Part shown: in pieces, positions 5,845 through 12,445 of the stretch
Position numbering within the stretch: the stretch's first letter is position 1
How the letters are laid out: each line of letters starts with the position of its first letter
NCBI GenBank assembly: GCA_029052265.1
Contig: JAIDJJ010000454.1
Location: 1 to 12,445 of the forward strand
Origin: Muribaculaceae bacterium
GTDB taxonomy: Bacteria > Bacteroidota > Bacteroidia > Bacteroidales > Muribaculaceae
Length of the DNA: 12,445 nt
Direction of reading: 5' to 3'
Made by a program: the position numbers and the translations under genes
Notes under the pieces: model-generated
Database searches by the model: none
Told to the model about the DNA's origin: nothing
Seen by the model: the letters and a program-made list of their open reading frames with translations, nothing else

Positions 5845-6735
5845 TCAGGGTTTTGCGGGCGAAGGGTATACGGATAGTAATATCAAAAGATACACGGCAA
5901 CTAATAAAAGAAGTATAGACGTGTACTTCAGAAGCTTATTTAATTCGGACCCTTTCCTGTTTTGCAGATAGGAATAGTATGTCAGGTGGCATACAAGGTA
6001 TCCCACCCATCCCTGAGAGACTCCCACCGGAGCGGAAGATGTGGCAATTGCTATACAAGCTGCCGCCGCAATGCCGTTGAGAAGATACACACGCGCCATA
6101 GTTTTTCTTCCGAAGATCACTACGGTGGTGTGTTTGCCAACTGCCTTGTCATCTTCAAAGTCTCTGTAATTGTTTACAATAAGAACATTTGCCGCCATGA
6201 TTCCGACCGCGAAAGCCACGCAAATGCTAACATAATCCGGAGTGAAGACCCCAAGTTGCACGTATTCGGTGAAAAGCACGGGTACAAGTCCGAAAAAAAT
6301 GATGACGGCTATGTCTCCGAGTCCGTGGTGTGACAAGGGATACGGTCCGGCGCTGTATCCTACCGCGAAGACAGCGATTGCCGCTCCCACAGGAATGAGA
6401 CCGATACCTCCCCATATTATCAGAGAACATCCGAGAAGAATGTCAAGACCAAGTAATATGTAGGTTGCACGTTTCATGGCAGCAGGGGAAATGTCGCCTT
6501 CCGTGACACCTCTCCTGAAACCTTCCCTGCCTTTTTTGTCAAGACCGTTTTTAAAATCGTAATATTCGTTTGCGAAGTTTGATGCGATCTGAGCGATGAT
6601 TGCAAAAGCGAGGCATATAGCCATTGGCAGAGCGTTAAATCCATGGTGATATGCGGCACATGCCGTGCCCGCAAGCACCCCTGCCACGCTCACCGGAAGA
6701 GTGCGCAGCCTCATGGCTTCAATCCAGGGAGTCAT
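5845..6735 (-). CDS. menA: 1,4-dihydroxy-2-naphthoate polyprenyltransferase
   Basis: A UbiA-superfamily integral membrane prenyltransferase of 296 residues. MenA attaches the polyprenyl tail to 1,4-dihydroxy-2-naphthoate, giving demethylmenaquinone. The first Asp-rich motif is NEYYDFKNGLD (56-66) and the second is NNYRDFEDDKAVGK (188-201); both bind Mg2+-diphosphate in the family. About eight or nine hydrophobic helices are visible, for example 36-54, 92-110, 112-128, 141-159 and 272-289. MTPWIEAMRLRTLP is a typical MenA N-terminus. The start ATG overlaps the stop of the ADP-ribosylglycohydrolase gene (ATGA at 6735-6732), suggesting translational coupling. It implies that menaquinone is the respiratory quinone. 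No other men genes are in the window. Confidence 0.95.
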   Translation of the reverse strand: MTPWIEAMRLRTLPVSVAGVLAGTACAAYHHGFNALPMAICLAFAIIAQIASNFANEYYDFKNGLDKKGREGFRRGVTEGDISPAAMKRATYILLGLDILLGCSLIIWGGIGLIPVGAAIAVFAVGYSAGPYPLSHHGLGDIAVIIFFGLVPVLFTEYVQLGVFTPDYVSICVAFAVGIMAANVLIVNNYRDFEDDKAVGKHTTVVIFGRKTMARVYLLNGIAAAACIAIATSSAPVGVSQGWVGYLVCHLTYYSYLQNRKGSELNKLLKYTSILLLLVAVYLLILLSVYPSPAKP

Positions 6736-7679
6736 TCTTGGTTTGATTTAGATTTGATAAAAGCTAAAATTTCGTCGGCGATAGTGTAAAGCCGCTCTTT
6801 GCCGAGAAGACCTTCAAGAAGCGGTGCTGGAATTGCTGAGTAGCCGCGTTGCATTCCGACCAATGCTCCCGCGAGAGCTGCGTTGGTGTCGGCGTCTCCG
6901 CCCTGGGATATTATTGACTGGATCCCGTGTTGGAATGATTCGTTGTGCCATACACACCATAAAGCGGCACCGGTTGCTTTTCTTACAAACCAGTAGGAAT
7001 CTTCATCGTCAAGATCAAAATCTTCGATGTTGCCGTTGTGTGCAATTTCTATGAATCTTCCCACGTCGTCTTTGCTGTCAAGACAGATGGATTTAATTTC
7101 ATCGTACGATGCCGGTCTTCCATCCCTCATCAGAGACTCAGCCATTGTGGCGATGACACGGCAGCATGATATTGTGCGGCTTCCGGGATGGGTGAGCCTA
7201 CAGAGATCTGCTGCGCTGTCAAGGGGATAATATGAAAGGAAAGAGAATACGGATCTTCCGAGGCACTCGCTTGAATTTTCGAAAGTGCTTACCTTCCGCC
7301 AAGCCTCCTCCGCTGATTCGAAAGGGCGTATGGTGTAATCTTTTTGCTTGAGCACAAGACGCATATTGTGGGTGAGATCTGTCGGTTGGCTTTCATACCA
7401 TTTCTTGAGCTGTGATGCAATGTCAAGATAATTGAACCCTTTGCATTTCAGGAAGCTTTTTAGGATGATCAGGACGATTTCAGTGTCGTTTGACCATTCC
7501 CCGCGCTTCCATTGCGATCTGTGCGCGTCACGTATTATCTGGGAGTAGTCGCTCAGCCCGTCAGGGTATCTCCGTGACACTTCCGATATTGACATGAACT
7601 CAGTGCCAAGTCCAAGTGCGTCTCCTATGGCATATCCGAAGATTGCGCCATAGATCTTTTCTTTAATAGATAAGTCCAT
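6732..7679 (-). CDS. ADP-ribosylglycohydrolase (ARH/DraG) family protein
   Basis: A 315-residue all-alpha ADP-ribosylglycohydrolase fold. Members remove ADP-ribose from proteins or hydrolyse related ADP-ribosyl compounds using two Mg2+ ions. Visible motifs are GYAIGDALGLG (15-25), WSNDTEIVL (62-70), LTHPGSR (162-168) and GGDADTNAALAGAL (260-273), the last holding Asp262, Asp264 and Thr265, expected metal ligands. The family usually has TDD or SDD where this protein has Ser-Asn-Asp (63-65), so one expected acidic ligand is Asn64. No ADP-ribosyltransferase gene is nearby. The gene has its own promoter and is coupled to menA by an ATGA overlap. The family is clear; the target is unknown, and reduced or altered activity is possible. 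Confidence 0.9.
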   Translation of the reverse strand: MDLSIKEKIYGAIFGYAIGDALGLGTEFMSISEVSRRYPDGLSDYSQIIRDAHRSQWKRGEWSNDTEIVLIILKSFLKCKGFNYLDIASQLKKWYESQPTDLTHNMRLVLKQKDYTIRPFESAEEAWRKVSTFENSSECLGRSVFSFLSYYPLDSAADLCRLTHPGSRTISCCRVIATMAESLMRDGRPASYDEIKSICLDSKDDVGRFIEIAHNGNIEDFDLDDEDSYWFVRKATGAALWCVWHNESFQHGIQSIISQGGDADTNAALAGALVGMQRGYSAIPAPLLEGLLGKERLYTIADEILAFIKSKSNQE

Positions 7680-7785
7680 AAGTTTAGGTAGATGATAATA
7701 GTGAAAATCTTAAATGTAGTCGCCTGCCGGCTTTGTTTTTGCCGGAATCAACGGCTGCTTTTGAAAGAAAAAAGATGTATCACCG

Positions 7786-7816
7786 CAAAGGTAGTGAAAT
7801 ATTTGAGAATTGGAAA
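7786..7816 (-). promoter_or_regulatory. Promoter of the ADP-ribosylglycohydrolase-menA transcript
   Basis: On the minus strand TACCTTTG (7793 to 7786) matches TAnnTTTG, with TTTC (7816 to 7813) 19 nt upstream in place of TTTG. The start would fall near 7779, leaving a leader of about 100 nt. The leader contains a small hairpin (CCGGC/GCCGG, 7727-7745) but no riboswitch I recognise. Confidence 0.68.
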
Positions 7817-7868
7817 GTTTTTAGTTAAAAAAAGTGAATTATAATGTTTGATGTCCCTGTCTCGGTAG

Positions 7869-8351
7869 TCAATTTGTTTTGCGTTTCCTTTTCTTTTTGA
7901 AAAAATCAGACATCAGTCGTGCGGATTCTTCAGCAAGGACACCGGCTGTGACTGACGTGGAGGGATGGAGTGGGGTGATGCCCCCTGTGCAGAAACGGGT
8001 GAATCCGCGCTTTGCATCAGATGCCCCGTATACGATCCTTCCTATCTGGCTCCAGCCGAGAGCCCCGGCGCACATGGGGCACGGTTCCACGGTGACATAT
8101 AGGGTGCATTGTGGCAGATATTTCCCTCCGAGGGCGTCTGCCGCCGCTGTTATAGCCATCATTTCCGCATGGGCGGTGACATCATTGAGCGTCTCGGTCA
8201 GGTTATGGGAGCGTGCTATTATGCGTCCGCCTACGGTTATGACCGCTCCCACGGGCACTTCGTCGCGCCGTGCCGCCTCTTCCGCTTCAAGAAGCGCCTG
8301 CCGCATATAATATTCATCGCGCGGATCCGGGGAGTGATTGCTGTCAAGCAT
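7869..8351 (-). CDS. tadA: tRNA-specific adenosine deaminase
   Basis: A 160-residue zinc-dependent deaminase that converts adenosine to inosine at wobble position 34, in bacteria mainly in tRNA-Arg(ACG). The catalytic zinc site is complete: HAE at 61-63 (His61 ligand, Glu63 proton shuttle) and PCPMC at 90-94 (Cys91, Cys94). VPVGAV (32-37) and HNLTE (49-53) are typical of TadA and help separate it from cytidine or guanine deaminases. The C-terminus is very basic (KKKRKRK), as in RNA-binding TadA proteins. The ATG at 8351 lies inside the end of ispH (8-nt overlap), so it is the last gene of the ribE-cmk-ispH-tadA transcript. No clear terminator follows it in 7680-7868. Confidence 0.95.
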   Translation of the reverse strand: MLDSNHSPDPRDEYYMRQALLEAEEAARRDEVPVGAVITVGGRIIARSHNLTETLNDVTAHAEMMAITAAADALGGKYLPQCTLYVTVEPCPMCAGALGWSQIGRIVYGASDAKRGFTRFCTGGITPLHPSTSVTAGVLAEESARLMSDFFKKKRKRKTN

Positions 8352-9222
8352 TGGTGTTTCTTATTTTGTCTGCAACTTTTTCCATCAGCCACAGTGGGGT
8401 GGAGGTGGCGCCGCATATCCCAACCGTTTCTGCGCAGGAGGTCCATGATGGGTCAAGCTCGGATTCTGAAGATATGAGATACGTGCGGGGATTCACTTCC
8501 CTGCATTTTTCGAACAGCACTTTCCCGTTTGAACTTTTTGCACCGCTGACAAACACCACCACCTCGTGGGTGCGTGCAAATTCACGCATTTTTTCCATAC
8601 GGTTAGCCACTTGTCTGCATATCGTGTCGAAATATTCAAACTTGCCGGATGTCTTGCGCCGCTTTATCTCCTCGACCACCTGACGGAAGCCTTCGAGCGA
8701 TTTTGTGGTCTGCGAATAGAGCATTATGTCGCGGGAAAGGTCGAGTGAAGAGATGCCTTCAAGGTCCTGGATCACCACAGCCTCGCCGTTGGTTTGTCCT
8801 ACCAGTCCGTTGACTTCGGCATGCCCGTTCTTTCCGTAGATCACGATAAGAGGTTTGGATCCTCCGTTATTTTCCGCCTCGATGCCATCGTCATAAGCTT
8901 TTTTGATGCGTCGCTGAAGCTGGAGCACCACCGGACAAGTGGCATCGATAATGTCGATATGGTTCGACCGGGCTGTGGCGTAGGTCTGGGGAGGTTCCCC
9001 ATGTGCACGGAGCAGCACTTTTACGTCTCTCAAGTCTCCGAGCTCCTGATGAGTGATTGTCACGAGCCCTTTCCCGCAGAGGCGTTCCACTTCACCTGCG
9101 TTATGCACGATGTCGCCCAGACAATATAGCTGACCGGACTTGTCAAGTTCTTCCTCGGCTTTCCTTATGGCTGTGACCACGCCGAAGCAGAATCCGGAAT
9201 TGCTGTCGATCTCTACCGTCAT
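8344..9222 (-). CDS. ispH: 4-hydroxy-3-methylbut-2-enyl diphosphate reductase
   Basis: The last enzyme of the MEP isoprenoid pathway, reducing HMBPP to IPP and DMAPP with an iron-sulfur cluster. With ATG 9222 the product has 292 residues, and the three cluster cysteines fall at Cys12 (GFCFGV), Cys96 (ATCP) and Cys202 (TICRQ). Substrate-site residues also fit: VHN (39-41), AHGEP (73-77), GHAEV (133-137) and SSN (230-232). A GTG three codons further upstream (9231) is open, but the ATG is preferred because it forms an ATGA overlap with the cmk stop. The gene makes the precursor for prenyl chains, such as the side chain MenA transfers. It sits third in the ribE operon and overlaps tadA by 8 nt. 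Confidence 0.97.
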   Translation of the reverse strand: MTVEIDSNSGFCFGVVTAIRKAEEELDKSGQLYCLGDIVHNAGEVERLCGKGLVTITHQELGDLRDVKVLLRAHGEPPQTYATARSNHIDIIDATCPVVLQLQRRIKKAYDDGIEAENNGGSKPLIVIYGKNGHAEVNGLVGQTNGEAVVIQDLEGISSLDLSRDIMLYSQTTKSLEGFRQVVEEIKRRKTSGKFEYFDTICRQVANRMEKMREFARTHEVVVFVSGAKSSNGKVLFEKCREVNPRTYLISSESELDPSWTSCAETVGICGATSTPLWLMEKVADKIRNTNA

Positions 9223-9929
9223 AGTCCGCACCTCTCGTTGAAACGCCTGATAAGCCAGTCCATCTGTTCGGCAGGCGACATGTTGCCGTTGTCAAGTTCT
9301 AACGCGTCGTCGGCTTTGCGCAGGGGCGAGACTTCCCGTGTAGTGTCGATCCGGTCTCGTTCCACCACGTTGTGCAGCACTTCGTCGAAAGTTACGTTTT
9401 CCCCTTTTCCCTGCATCTCTTTCAGGCGTCGGCGCGCACGTTCTTCCGGACTCGCGCATACAAACACTTTCAACTCCGCTTCCGGGAATACGGTGGTCCC
9501 TATGTCCCTGCCGTCCATCACGATCCCTTTGTGCGATCCGAATTCCTGCTGAATGGCGGTGAGGCGGGCGCGCACCTCGGGGATTACAGCCACGGGGCTT
9601 ACAAGATTGCTCACTTCCATGTCGCGGATAAGCTTTTCCACGTCTTCCCCGTTCAGGAGGGTGTGCTGGATTCCGTCGTCACCTGACGGGAGGAAAGAGA
9701 TATGTATGTCGGGGAGTGCCGCGACAAGTTCAGCGGTCTTGATCTTTTTATCAGGATCCACCATATTGTTTCGTATCGCATACAGAGTCACGGCACGGTA
9801 CATTGCTCCGGAGTCGACATACACATATCCCACACGTGCCGCGAGTTCCCTTGCCATGGTGCTTTTCCCGGATGAGGAATAGCCGTCGATTGCCACGATG
9901 ATTTTTTTTGAAAATTCAGTATTATCCAT
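9219..9929 (-). CDS. cmk: Cytidylate kinase
   Basis: A P-loop nucleoside monophosphate kinase that phosphorylates CMP and dCMP with ATP. With ATG 9929 the protein has 236 residues, normal for Cmk. GYSSSGKS (16-23) is the Walker A loop, VDSGAMYRA (38-46) and GRDIGT (140-145) contact CMP, and RDRIDTTREVSPL (191-203) is the lid region with its arginines. The CMP-binding insert (about 70-130) is present. The frame is open upstream to a TTG at 10001 that overlaps the ribE stop, but those 24 residues are not family-like, so the ATG, 68 nt after ribE, is preferred. The stop overlaps the ispH start (ATGA), a linkage I recall from other Bacteroidota. Confidence 0.96.
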   Translation of the reverse strand: MDNTEFSKKIIVAIDGYSSSGKSTMARELAARVGYVYVDSGAMYRAVTLYAIRNNMVDPDKKIKTAELVAALPDIHISFLPSGDDGIQHTLLNGEDVEKLIRDMEVSNLVSPVAVIPEVRARLTAIQQEFGSHKGIVMDGRDIGTTVFPEAELKVFVCASPEERARRRLKEMQGKGENVTFDEVLHNVVERDRIDTTREVSPLRKADDALELDNGNMSPAEQMDWLIRRFNERCGL

Positions 9930-9997
9930 AATTTGTTCGGATTTAGGATTTTTCCGGCTCAACGGGATTTTTGCAGGTGTGACGCCGGCAAAAATGT

Positions 9998-10600
9998 TCA
10001 ATAATTGTTTAGCCGGGCAAGGTATTTGCCGATGATGTCAAATTCAAGATTTACTCGTGTGCCTTTTTCAATGCGGTGGAAGTTGGTGTTGTCGTGAGTG
10101 TAGGGAATAATCGCCACACGGAAAGAATCCTTTTCCGAATCGCATACAGTCAGGCTCACTCCGTTGACTGTCACAGATCCTTTTTCCACAGTTACATATC
10201 CTTTCTTGGCGAGCTCCCTGTCCACTTCGTATTTGAACGTATAATACCAGCTTCCGTCGGCTGTTTCCACCCCCTCGCACAAAGCGGTGGTGTCGACATG
10301 TCCCTGGACGATGTGTCCGTCAAGTCTGCCGTCAATTTTCATTGAACGTTCCACGTTTACAAGGTCGCCGACCTTGAGGTCGCCGAGGTTCGAGCGTTCG
10401 AGTGTCTCTTTTATTGCGGTCACGGTGTATGTGCCGTCGCCCGGAAGCGACACAACAGTCAGGCAAACCCCGTTGTGAGCGATGCTCTGGTCGATACGGA
10501 GCTCGTCGGCAAAGGGACAGCGGAGAGTGATGTGGATGTTTCCTTCGTCATGGCGTATGCCTGTGACTTCTATCGCGGCTTCTACAATTCCTGAAAACAT
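9998..10600 (-). CDS. ribE: Riboflavin synthase, alpha chain
   Basis: A 200-residue enzyme that dismutates two molecules of 6,7-dimethyl-8-ribityllumazine into riboflavin and a pyrimidinedione. It starts with the diagnostic MFSGIVE and has two tandem lumazine-binding beta-barrels. The repeats are visible as HNGVCLTV (42-49) in the first and VNGVSLTV (145-152) in the second. GHIVQGHVDTTA (95-106) joins the domains and includes the conserved histidines. The ATG at 10600 is unambiguous. The gene heads the operon; other rib genes are absent, so the riboflavin pathway is dispersed in this genome. The leader, about 100 nt long, lacks the conserved FMN riboswitch sequence. Confidence 0.96.
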   Translation of the reverse strand: MFSGIVEAAIEVTGIRHDEGNIHITLRCPFADELRIDQSIAHNGVCLTVVSLPGDGTYTVTAIKETLERSNLGDLKVGDLVNVERSMKIDGRLDGHIVQGHVDTTALCEGVETADGSWYYTFKYEVDRELAKKGYVTVEKGSVTVNGVSLTVCDSEKDSFRVAIIPYTHDNTNFHRIEKGTRVNLEFDIIGKYLARLNNY

Positions 10601-10705
10601 AAATTTATCAATTAGTGTATATTTGTTTGATTTGCAGTGATCCGGCGTGCGTTTTTAAAGTCGGCTCACAATTTATCGGATGTGGCGTGATGCTTCCGGA
10701 CCCTA

Positions 10706-10737
10706 CAAAATTACTCATATTTTTTGTAGTTAACAAA
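10706..10737 (-). promoter_or_regulatory. Promoter of the ribE-cmk-ispH-tadA operon (perfect consensus)
   Basis: On the minus strand TTTG (10737 to 10734), a 20-nt spacer, and TAATTTTG (10713 to 10706) match the Bacteroidota consensus exactly. Transcription should start near 10699, giving a leader of about 100 nt with no riboswitch I recognise. Confidence 0.85.
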
Positions 10738-10778
10738 AATTATATGGCGGCTATGCCTGACGAACCGTTAAAAATGAT

Positions 10779-10786
10779 TATATTTG
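10779..10786 (+). promoter_or_regulatory. Candidate -7 element for the ATPase-DUF4435 gene
   Basis: TATATTTG fits TAnnTTTG and would start transcription near 10793, about 35 nt before the ATG at 10828. At the expected -33 position only CCTG is seen, so the promoter is weak or needs an activator. A second TATATTTG at 10618-10625 is less likely because it is farther away. Confidence 0.45.
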
Positions 10787-10827
10787 GAGTCACAAAAATG
10801 TCAACACCCGTATAAAAGCTTCTTATT

Positions 10828-12399
10828 ATGGACAGATTGATCCTGCCGGGTATCACCGGCACCCGAGAAATTCCGTTATTGCCTGATGCAGGGCAGCTGA
10901 CAATAATAGGCGGCAGCGGTGCCGGCAAAACCAAATTCATGGAAGAGCTCACTCGCCTGAACGGGGAGAGGGCTTACTGTCTGTCGGCGATAAGCGCACC
11001 TTATCCTGAAAGGGAAGAGTCTGATCGTCCCGGAAGCATAGACATGCTTTTCAGGGAGGCTGCCGAAAACCGTCCTTATATGCGCACGGACGCTGTCAGT
11101 GAACTGGACAAACTGGCATACATGATCTTTACGGATGAGTTTGAATATCTGCTTTCCGTAAAGCTTGATAAAATGAATAACGGAGCCCCGCTTAAACTCA
11201 AGCCGACCAAGCTTGACCGCCTGGTGATGCTTTGGGAGCGTCTGTTTCCGGGCAACCGTATAGTCAGAAGCGGAGGGAGCATGCTGTTTGCCACACAGGC
11301 GGGTCCCGACCTTATTTCAGTAGAGAAGCTTAGCCGCAGCGAGCAGACGGTGCTGTATTATGCGGCGGCTGTGCTTTATGCCATGCCGGGTGCCGTGATC
11401 TTTATTGATTCCCCATCATTGTTCCTTCATCCCACGGTGCTTGCCAATCTGTGGAACTCGATAGAGGAATTAAGACCGGACTGTACGTTTGTATATGATT
11501 CTGTGGATGTGGATTTTGTACATTCGCGCACGAGAAATGTATGCGTATGGGTCAAGAGTTATGATGCAGGGATGCATGCATGGGATTATGAGGTGATTCT
11601 TCCGGGAGATCTGAAGGAAGAACTTTTTGTAGACCTCATAGGCACCCGTAAACCGGTGCTGTTTATAGAAGGCGACGCGCGCCATAGCATAGACTCGCGT
11701 CTGTATCCGCTTGTATTTACCGATTGCACCGTGCGTCCGCTCGGATCATGCGACAAGGTGATAGAGACCACAAGGACGTTTAATGACCTTAAGAATATGC
11801 ATCATCTGGAGAGCAAGGGTATAGTGGACCGCGACAGGCGCACCGATCCGGAAGTGGATTATCTGCGCCGCAAGTCGGTGATGGTGCCTGAGGTGGCGGA
11901 GGTAGAGAACCTGTTCCTTCTGGAAGGTGTCATACGTGCTATGGCTCGCCGCAGGGGACGCAATCCGGATAAGGTTTTCAATCAGGTGGCGAGATCGGTG
12001 GAAGATGAGTTTCGTCGCCGGTTTGATGAGCAGGCGTTGCAGCATGTGCGCCACAGGGTGAAAAGGGAGGTGGAATGTAAGATCGACGCGCGGTTTCCGT
12101 GTATCACGGCTATGGAGACCCATCTCAGGAGTCTGGTCAACATGCTTCGTCCGCGGGTGCAATATAACGAGCTGCGTTCGCAGTTCAAGACTATTCTTGA
12201 AAAACATGACTATCCTGCCATTCTCAAGGTTTTCAATCATAAACCCATGCTTGGCGACTGTGGTGTGGCACGTATGCTTGGATATAAAAGCAAAGACGAG
12301 TATGTGGCGGGGGTGATAGCTGCGCTTAAGGAGGGAGGTGCCACTTCCGATGCGATAAGGGAGACGATAAAATATTGTTTCCGTGTAGACAATCCATGA
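10828..12399 (+). CDS. ABC/AAA-type ATPase fused to a Toprim-like DUF4435 domain
   Basis: A 523-residue two-part protein. Residues 1-245 form an ABC/AAA-type ATPase: Walker A GGSGAGKT (28-35), a signature-like LSRSEQ (168-173) and Walker B VIFID (190-194) followed by SPSLFLHP. The usual glutamate after the Walker B Asp is Ser195, and the Thr-His normally found near 224 reads Asp-Ser (YDSVD). Residues about 275-400 fit DUF4435, a Toprim-like fold: LFIEGD (278-283), IVDRDRR (332-338) and EVEN (358-361) supply the acidic residues expected to bind metal. The rest is basic and helical, with no membrane segment. Related ATPase plus DUF4435 pairs include the PARIS defence proteins AriA and AriB, and OLD nucleases share the scheme. 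The gene stands alone, divergent from ribE, with codon use like its neighbours. The domain call is recognition from motifs; a defence role is inferred and unproven. Confidence 0.8.
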   Translation: MDRLILPGITGTREIPLLPDAGQLTIIGGSGAGKTKFMEELTRLNGERAYCLSAISAPYPEREESDRPGSIDMLFREAAENRPYMRTDAVSELDKLAYMIFTDEFEYLLSVKLDKMNNGAPLKLKPTKLDRLVMLWERLFPGNRIVRSGGSMLFATQAGPDLISVEKLSRSEQTVLYYAAAVLYAMPGAVIFIDSPSLFLHPTVLANLWNSIEELRPDCTFVYDSVDVDFVHSRTRNVCVWVKSYDAGMHAWDYEVILPGDLKEELFVDLIGTRKPVLFIEGDARHSIDSRLYPLVFTDCTVRPLGSCDKVIETTRTFNDLKNMHHLESKGIVDRDRRTDPEVDYLRRKSVMVPEVAEVENLFLLEGVIRAMARRRGRNPDKVFNQVARSVEDEFRRRFDEQALQHVRHRVKREVECKIDARFPCITAMETHLRSLVNMLRPRVQYNELRSQFKTILEKHDYPAILKVFNHKPMLGDCGVARMLGYKSKDEYVAGVIAALKEGGATSDAIRETIKYCFRVDNP

Positions 12400-12445
12400 G
12401 TATTAAACACTTATGCCAATCCCGACCTACTAACGCGTGAACAGA

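Noticed and set aside
9930..10001. A 24-residue N-terminal extension of cytidylate kinase from TTG 10001
   Set aside because: Cmk proteins normally start a few residues before the P-loop, as given by ATG 9929; the extension is not family-like.
10601..10699. FMN riboswitch in the ribE leader
   Set aside because: The conserved FMN aptamer core sequences are absent and the leader is probably too short to hold the full aptamer plus an expression platform.
10615..10815. 66-residue open frame, or a 23-residue leader peptide from ATG 10744, before the ATPase-DUF4435 gene
   Set aside because: It overlaps both divergent promoters, begins with GTG (or has only a tiny ATG form) and shows no family features.
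10828..12399. Calling the fusion a confirmed PARIS or OLD defence system
   Set aside because: Only motif-level similarity is visible, the ATPase active site is altered and the genomic setting is not a defence island; similarity searches would be needed.
12396..12440. A 14-codon frame overlapping the ATPase-DUF4435 stop (ATGA), and a second open frame reading LLTREQ at the right edge
   Set aside because: The first ends after 14 codons; the second has no start codon inside the window. A downstream gene probably begins past the edge, but it cannot be called.

Overview
The window looks like chromosomal DNA from a member of Bacteroidales (Bacteroidota), possibly a Muribaculaceae-type gut bacterium; the family-level guess is inference. 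Three lines of evidence support the order. Several promoters match the Bacteroidota primary-sigma pattern (TTTG, 19-21 nt, TAnnTTTG), including two perfect copies. Start codons have almost no Shine-Dalgarno sequences. The housekeeping proteins (EF-P, DnaB with a long C-terminal tail, RadC, MenA) read like Bacteroidales orthologues. I see no insertion sequence, phage gene, tRNA, rRNA or CRISPR array. The largest gene-free stretch is about 230 bp.

Left part (1-3500). A glycoside hydrolase family 3 gene, cut by the left edge, runs rightward and converges on a leftward operon efp - GT2 glycosyltransferase - radC. The efp promoter is back to back with the promoter of rpmH (ribosomal protein L34). 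rpmH is followed by a perfect 62-bp palindrome with no spacer.

Middle part (3580-7820), all leftward. An ADP-ribosylglycohydrolase gene with its own promoter overlaps menA (menaquinone biosynthesis) by ATGA. Then come dnaB (replicative helicase) and two adjacent tiny genes for paralogous single-pass membrane proteins of 69 and 53 residues. The smaller is easily missed by gene callers. A textbook intrinsic terminator closes this block, 14 bp from the palindrome.

Right part (7869-12399). A tightly overlapped leftward operon ribE - cmk - ispH - tadA joins riboflavin synthesis, CMP phosphorylation, isoprenoid precursor synthesis and tRNA wobble editing. It is driven by a perfect promoter. Divergent from it is a 523-residue protein that fuses an ABC/AAA-type ATPase to a Toprim-like DUF4435 region, the architecture of OLD/PARIS-type defence proteins. 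Its Walker A is intact, but the catalytic glutamate and switch-histidine positions look substituted. It is the best candidate here for an undescribed system, perhaps one domesticated in a housekeeping neighbourhood.

Other points for follow-up are the DnaB C-terminus, which ends like the SSB interaction tip, and the long palindrome, which lacks a U-tract on either strand.
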